Part shown: positions 14,410 through 18,386 of the stretch, piece by piece
Position numbering within the stretch: position 1 is the stretch's first letter
How the letters are laid out: every line of letters starts with the position of its first letter
Assembly: GCA_910587915.1 (NCBI GenBank)
Contig: CAJUOB010000008.1
Location: 79,903-98,288, forward strand
Reading direction: 5' to 3'
Length of the DNA stretch: 18,386 nt
Origin: an uncultured Muribaculaceae bacterium
GTDB lineage: Bacteria > Bacteroidota > Bacteroidia > Bacteroidales > Muribaculaceae
Made by a program: the position numbers and the translations under genes
Notes under the pieces: model-generated
The model's database searches: none
The model's input: only the letters and a program-made list of their open reading frames with translations
Told to the model about the DNA's origin: nothing

Positions 14410-15027
14410 TTACTTTTCGATTAAAACGATTGAACCCTTGCTGCCGGGGATGGAGCCCTTAATCATGATGAGGTTGTGCTCGGGTATTACTTTGATGACC
14501 TGAAGGTTCTGAACGGTAACGCGTTCGTTGCCGGTCTGGCCTGCCATGCGCATGCCTTTGAAGACCTTTGCGGGATAGGAGCAGGCACCTACCGAACCGG
14601 GAGCGCGCAGACGGTTGTGCTGGCCGTGAGTGCTCTGGCCTACACCGCCGAAACCATGACGCTTCACTACGCCCTGGAAGCCTTTACCTTTCGAGATTCC
14701 TACTACGTCGACAAAGTCGGCTTCGGTGAAGAAGTCGGCACCGATGGTGTCGCCGGTCTTGTAGTCGTCACCAAATCCTTTGAACTCGGCCAAGTGGCGC
14801 TTGGGAGTTACTCCGGCCTTGCGGAAGTGGCCGAGCTCGGGCTGGGTGAGGTGCTTTTCTTTCTGCTCCTCGAAACCGAGCTGGAGGGCGGCATAGCCGT
14901 CGGCTTCCACAGTTTTAACCTGAGTAACGACACAAGGACCTACTTCGATAACAGTGCACGGCACGTTGCGGCCGTCGGCACTGAAAACGGATGTCATTCC
15001 GATTTTCTTTCCAATTAATCCTGGCAT
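14410..15027 (-). CDS. rplC: 50S ribosomal protein L3
   Basis: L3 initiates assembly of the large subunit and reaches toward the peptidyl transferase centre. The 205-residue product starts MPGLIGKKIGMTSVFSADGR. It carries VGISKGKGFQGVVKRHGFGG and QSTHGQHNRLRAPGSVGACS, the loop that approaches the active site. Length matches the family. It is preceded by a 52-nt A/T-rich gap after rpsJ, the largest spacing within the S10 section. Confidence 0.98.
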   Translation of the reverse strand: MPGLIGKKIGMTSVFSADGRNVPCTVIEVGPCVVTQVKTVEADGYAALQLGFEEQKEKHLTQPELGHFRKAGVTPKRHLAEFKGFGDDYKTGDTIGADFFTEADFVDVVGISKGKGFQGVVKRHGFGGVGQSTHGQHNRLRAPGSVGACSYPAKVFKGMRMAGQTGNERVTVQNLQVIKVIPEHNLIMIKGSIPGSKGSIVLIEK

Positions 15028-15079
15028 TTCTCTGTTAATTTGATATTATTGTTTGTATGAGGTGTCGTTTATATTGCTC

Positions 15080-15385
15080 TTAGCACTTGATTTCGACTTC
15101 AACGCCGCTGGGGAGCTCGAGTTTCATCAGAGCGTCCACGATTTTGGGAGTAGCGTTGTATATGTCGATGAGGCGCTTGTAGCTGCTGAGCTGGAACTGC
15201 TCGCGGCTCTTCTTGTTCACGAAGGTTGAGCGGTTGACGGTGAAGATGCGCTTGTGGGTGGGCAGGGGGATAGGACCGCTGATGACCGCGCCGATGCTCT
15301 TCACAGTCTTTACGATCTTCTCGGCGCTTTTGTCGACGAGGGAGTGGTCGTAAGATTTGAGTTTGATACGGATTACGGGATTCAT
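15080..15385 (-). CDS. rpsJ: 30S ribosomal protein S10
   Basis: S10 is a head protein of the small subunit and also joins NusB in transcription antitermination. The 101-residue product carries the family signature with SGPIPLPTHKRIFTVNRSTF and VNKKSREQFQLSSYKRLIDI. It has the normal length. It begins 19 nt after fusA, with no tuf gene between, so the str and S10 groups form one unit here. The upstream sequence AAACAAAAACAACAACTC is A-rich. Confidence 0.98.
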   Translation of the reverse strand: MNPVIRIKLKSYDHSLVDKSAEKIVKTVKSIGAVISGPIPLPTHKRIFTVNRSTFVNKKSREQFQLSSYKRLIDIYNATPKIVDALMKLELPSGVEVEIKC

Positions 15386-15404
15386 ATAGAGTTGTTGTTT
15401 TTGT

Positions 15405-17531
15405 TTATTTAAGAAGGTCTACACGGCCCTGGCATTCGGTGAGCACATCCTTGGCGATGGAGTTCGACACTTCGGAGTAGTGCGAGAAGCTCATGGTGGA
15501 TGTTGCACGGCCCGAGGTGATGGTACGGAGGGCTGTCACATAGCCGAACATTTCGGCAAGAGGAGCCTTGGCCTTAACAACACGGGCGCCCGAACGGCTG
15601 CTTTCCATGCCTTCTACCTGACCGCGGCGCTTGTTGAGGTCGGAGATAACGTCGCCCATCGATTCTTCGGGGGTAACGACTTCGATCTTCATGATAGGCT
15701 CGAGAAGAACGGGACCTGCCTTTTCGCAAGCTTTCTTGAATGCCTGGATTGCGCAGAGCTCGAACGAGAGCTGGTCGGAGTCAACCGGGTGGAACGAACC
15801 GTCGATAACGGTAACCTTAAGCTGTTCCACGGGGTAGCCGGCGAGCACACCGTTCTTCATAGCGGTGGTGAAGCCTTTCTGGATAGAGGGGATGAATTCC
15901 TTAGGAATGTTACCACCCTTAACTTCGTCAACGAACTGGAGGTTGCCTTCGAAGCCTTCGTCGATAGGTTCTACGCGCACGATGATGTCGGCGAACTTAC
16001 CGCGGCCACCGGTCTGCTTCTTGAATACTTCGCGAAGCTCAACAGGACGGGTGATTGCTTCCTTATATGTAACCTGGGGACGACCCTGGTTGCACTCTAC
16101 TTTGAATTCGCGGCGGAGACGGTCGATAATGATATCGAGGTGAAGCTCGCCCATACCGGAGATAACGGTCTGGCCGGTTTCCTCGTTGGTCTGCACGCGG
16201 AAGGTGGGGTCTTCCTCTGCAAGCTTCTGGAGACCTACTCCGAGCTTGTCGAGGTCTTTCTGAGTCTTAGGCTCTACTGCGATACCGATCACAGGTTCGG
16301 GGAACTCCATTGCTTCGAGCACGATGGGTGCATCTTCAGCACAGAGAGTGTCGCCAGTGCGGATATCCTTGAAGCCTACGCCTGCACCGATGTCACCGCA
16401 ACCGATCTGCTCCTTGGAGTTCTGCTTGTTGGAGTGCATCTGGAAAAGACGGCTCACGCGCTCCTTCTTGCCCGAACGAGCGTTGAGGATGTACGATCCG
16501 GCGTTCACGTCGCCCGAGTATACACGGAAGAAGCACAGACGGCCTACATAGGGGTCGGTAGCGATCTTGAACGCAAGAGCGCACATAGGAGCGTCGCTCG
16601 AGGGTTCGCGGGTGAGGATTTCGTCGGGGTTGTCTACAGAACGGCCTTCGATAGCACCGCTGTCGACAGGGCTGGGAAGATAAGCGCAGACTGCGTCGAG
16701 CAGGCACTGCACGCCCTTGTTCTTGAAAGACGAACCACAGATCATGGGCACGAGGTCCATCGAAAGGGTTGCCTTGCGGAGAGCACGCTTGATTTCGTCA
16801 ACAGTGATGGTCGAGGGATCGTCGAAGTACTTGGCCATGAGGTCGTCGTCGTACTCAGCGATTTTTTCGAGCATCTTGTCGCGCCACTGCTCAGCCTCTT
16901 CCTGAAGAGATGCGGGGATTTCTTCTACAGAGTAGTCGGCACCCATTGTCTCATCATGCCAGAAGATAGCCTTCATCTGGATGAGGTCGACTACACCCTT
17001 GAATGTTTCTTCAGCACCGATAGGTATCTGGATGGGGCAAGGGTTAGCGCCGAGAACATCGTGGAGCTGACGCACTACTTCGAAGAAGTTTGCGCCCGAG
17101 CGGTCCATCTTGTTAACGTAGCCGATACGGGGCACGTTGTACTTGTCAGCCTGACGCCATACAGTTTCCGACTGGGGCTCAACGCCACCTACAGCGCAGA
17201 ATGCAGCAACGGCACCGTCGAGTACACGGAGCGAACGCTCCACTTCGACTGTGAAGTCGACGTGTCCCGGGGTGTCGATCAGGTTGATTTTATATTTTTC
17301 GTCGTTGTACTTCCAGAAAGTAGTGGTAGCGGCCGAGGTGATTGTGATGCCTCGTTCCTGCTCCTGCTCCATCCAGTCCATGGTAGCGGCGCCATCGTGC
17401 ACCTCACCGATTTTGTGCGTAAGACCTGTATAGAAGAGGATACGCTCCGATGTGGTGGTTTTGCCGGCGTCGATGTGAGCCATGATGCCGATGTTGCGGG
17501 TATACTTAAGAAGTTCGTCTGATTTTGCCAT
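15405..17531 (-). CDS. fusA: Elongation factor G
   Basis: EF-G is the GTPase that drives translocation of tRNA and mRNA on the ribosome. The 708-residue product matches the family. The GTPase motifs are the P-loop AHIDAGKTT (18-26), RGITI (60-64), DTPGH (86-90, with the catalytic His90) and NKMD (140-143). Domains II to V follow, including GMGELHLDIIIDRLRREF and the C-terminal domain ending in a Lys (VDLLK). It starts 40 nt after rpsG. It is the canonical factor by its place in the str operon; a second EF-G paralogue elsewhere in the genome would be outside this window. Confidence 0.98.
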   Translation of the reverse strand: MAKSDELLKYTRNIGIMAHIDAGKTTTSERILFYTGLTHKIGEVHDGAATMDWMEQEQERGITITSAATTTFWKYNDEKYKINLIDTPGHVDFTVEVERSLRVLDGAVAAFCAVGGVEPQSETVWRQADKYNVPRIGYVNKMDRSGANFFEVVRQLHDVLGANPCPIQIPIGAEETFKGVVDLIQMKAIFWHDETMGADYSVEEIPASLQEEAEQWRDKMLEKIAEYDDDLMAKYFDDPSTITVDEIKRALRKATLSMDLVPMICGSSFKNKGVQCLLDAVCAYLPSPVDSGAIEGRSVDNPDEILTREPSSDAPMCALAFKIATDPYVGRLCFFRVYSGDVNAGSYILNARSGKKERVSRLFQMHSNKQNSKEQIGCGDIGAGVGFKDIRTGDTLCAEDAPIVLEAMEFPEPVIGIAVEPKTQKDLDKLGVGLQKLAEEDPTFRVQTNEETGQTVISGMGELHLDIIIDRLRREFKVECNQGRPQVTYKEAITRPVELREVFKKQTGGRGKFADIIVRVEPIDEGFEGNLQFVDEVKGGNIPKEFIPSIQKGFTTAMKNGVLAGYPVEQLKVTVIDGSFHPVDSDQLSFELCAIQAFKKACEKAGPVLLEPIMKIEVVTPEESMGDVISDLNKRRGQVEGMESSRSGARVVKAKAPLAEMFGYVTALRTITSGRATSTMSFSHYSEVSNSIAKDVLTECQGRVDLLK

Positions 17532-17571
17532 TTTAGGAATATCGTTAGAAGATTATCTACTAAGAATAGGC

Positions 17572-18048
17572 TTAGAAACGGAAGTGAGCGAAAGCACGGT
17601 TGGCCTCGGCCATCTTGTGCATGTCTTCCTTACGCTTGAAAGCACCGCCCTGCTGGTTGAAAGCGTCGACGATTTCAGCAGCGAGCTTGTCGGCCATCGT
17701 CTTGCCGCCACGTTTGCGGGCATAGAGAATTAGATTCTTCATTGATATCGATTCCTTGCGGTCGGCACGGATTTCGGTAGGAACCTGGAAGGTTGCACCG
17801 CCAACACGGCGGCTCTTCACTTCTACCTGTGGAGTGACGTTCTCAAGCGCTTTTTTCCAGATATCGAGGGCGCCGAGTTCTTCGTTAGGCAGCTTCGACT
17901 TCACAGTCTCGAGTGCGTTGTAGAAGATGGTGAAGGCGGTATTTTTCTTACCGTCGTACATAAGGTGGTTGACGAATTTCGTCACTCGCACGTCGTTGAA
18001 AACGGGATCGGGGAGAACGATCCGTTTCTTAGGCTTTGACTTTCTCAT
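17572..18048 (-). CDS. rpsG: 30S ribosomal protein S7
   Basis: S7 is a primary 16S binder that nucleates assembly of the small-subunit head and contacts E-site tRNA. In E. coli it also represses the str operon through the rpsL-rpsG gap. The 158-residue product starts MRKSKPKKRIVLPDPVFNDV and carries FVNHLMYDGKKNTAFTIFYN, SRRVGGATFQVPTEIRADR and the C-terminal MAEANRAFAHFRF. The start follows an A/C-rich stretch (CAAAAACAACAACACCACAC). The gap before it is 194 nt. Confidence 0.98.
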   Translation of the reverse strand: MRKSKPKKRIVLPDPVFNDVRVTKFVNHLMYDGKKNTAFTIFYNALETVKSKLPNEELGALDIWKKALENVTPQVEVKSRRVGGATFQVPTEIRADRKESISMKNLILYARKRGGKTMADKLAAEIVDAFNQQGGAFKRKEDMHKMAEANRAFAHFRF

Positions 18049-18242
18049 TAGAGTGTCGGTGTGGTGTTGTTGTTTTTGATTGCTTGGTTGCTTGCTTCGT
18101 TATTCTTCAGCCATGGCGGCCTCTGCCGCGGGCTTACTCAACCAAAAGGATAGCTGCAAGAAATGCAAAAACGAGTTTAAAATAGTTTAGTTTAATCTCG
18201 CGGTGCGTTTAGATTCACTTCACCCGCTTCTCGAAAAGCGGA
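18049..18242 (-). promoter_or_regulatory. Candidate structured leader of rpsG (str operon)
   Basis: This 194-nt gap separates rpsL and rpsG and holds no convincing gene. A perfect 6-bp hairpin CCGCTT/AAGCGG (18224-18229 with 18236-18241) starts 1 nt past the rpsL stop codon, without a U-run. A second pair AATCT/AGATT (18194-18198 with 18211-18215) follows. A third hairpin, GCGGC/GCCGC with a 4-nt loop (18116-18120 with 18125-18129), lies about 70 nt before rpsG. The 70 nt before rpsG are A/C-rich and probably unstructured. In E. coli, S7 binds this same gap to repress translation. An S7-responsive element is therefore inferred. No clear promoter was found. Confidence 0.4.
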
Positions 18243-18386
18243 TTACTTCTTGGCTGCACCTGCCTTGGGACGCTTGGCTCCGTACTTGGAACGACGCTGT
18301 GTGCGATCCTTTACACCTGCGGTGTCGAGGGTGCCGCGAACGATGTGATAGCGTACACCGGGAAGGTCCTTTACACGGCCGCCGCG
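18243..18386 (-). CDS. rpsL: 30S ribosomal protein S12, C-terminal part
   Basis: S12 sits at the decoding centre and controls accuracy. Only the last 47 codons are in the window; the start lies beyond base 18386. The visible part begins RGGRVKDLPGVRYHIVRG and ends RSKYGAKRPKAGAAKK. The Lys in VKDLPG, equivalent to Lys88 of E. coli S12, is the usual residue, so no streptomycin-resistance change is seen at that site. The other main site (Lys43) is outside the window. It is the first gene of the str group here. Confidence 0.97.
   Translation of the reverse strand, partial: RGGRVKDLPGVRYHIVRGTLDTAGVKDRTQRRSKYGAKRPKAGAAKK

Noticed and set aside
15480..17522. 680-codon open frame on the plus strand opposite fusA
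   Set aside because: It is the exact antisense of a clear EF-G gene. Strong codon bias in highly expressed genes often leaves long antisense frames open. The product has no recognisable family.
18100..18175. Minus-strand frame ending PAAEAAMAEE in the rpsG leader
   Set aside because: It has no start codon except the internal ATG, which would give only four codons. It is probably chance in a leader region.
18130..18200. Possible internal promoter for rpsG-fusA in an A/T-rich stretch
   Set aside because: Some TTTG and TA-rich pieces resemble the Bacteroides promoter pattern, but the spacing is wrong (about 13 nt) and the downstream element has a mismatch.

Overview
This window is one long, tightly packed run of 33 genes, all on the minus strand. 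It is the combined str-S10-spc-alpha ribosomal protein supercluster of a bacterium in the Bacteroidales. The evidence for that lineage is gene content and protein style. fusA is followed directly by rpsJ with no tuf between them. adk is missing between secY and map. RpoA is a 330-residue form starting MAILAFQKP. L17 has a long Ala/Glu tail. L36 has no zinc-binding cysteines. Nearly every start codon is preceded by an A/T-rich stretch instead of a Shine-Dalgarno sequence. The fairly G+C-rich coding sequence would suit a Muribaculaceae-like gut lineage, but genus and family are inference.

In transcription order (high to low coordinates): the str part holds the 3' end of rpsL (18243-18386, start outside the window), then rpsG and fusA. 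The S10 part runs rpsJ, rplC, rplD, rplW, rplB, rpsS, rplV, rpsC, rplP, rpmC, rpsQ. The spc part runs rplN, rplX, rplE, rpsN, rpsH, rplF, rplR, rpsE, rpmD, rplO, secY, map, infA, rpmJ. The alpha part runs rpsM, rpsK, rpsD, rpoA, rplQ. A hairpin with a nearby U-run (171-211) just past rplQ is the only good terminator candidate. Bases 1-170 hold no gene I can support. rpmD and rpmJ are very short genes, placed by direct translation.

Together the genes make 28 ribosomal proteins (one partial), elongation factor G, initiation factor IF-1, the RNA polymerase alpha subunit, the SecY translocon channel and methionine aminopeptidase. Translation, transcription, secretion and N-terminal processing are thus tied to one transcription unit. 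Most genes are separated by 1-52 bases, and rplX/rplE overlap by one base.

The one non-routine pattern is regulatory. Only three intergenic gaps exceed about 60 bases: 194 nt, 140 nt and 294 nt. They lie directly upstream of rpsG (S7), rpsH (S8) and rpsD (S4). In E. coli these three proteins are the translational repressors of the str, spc and alpha operons and are primary 16S rRNA binders. Each gap contains perfect inverted repeats; the rpsH gap shows a nested, multi-helix arrangement. I infer three candidate autoregulatory mRNA leaders. No mobile element, CRISPR array, tRNA or rRNA was seen.
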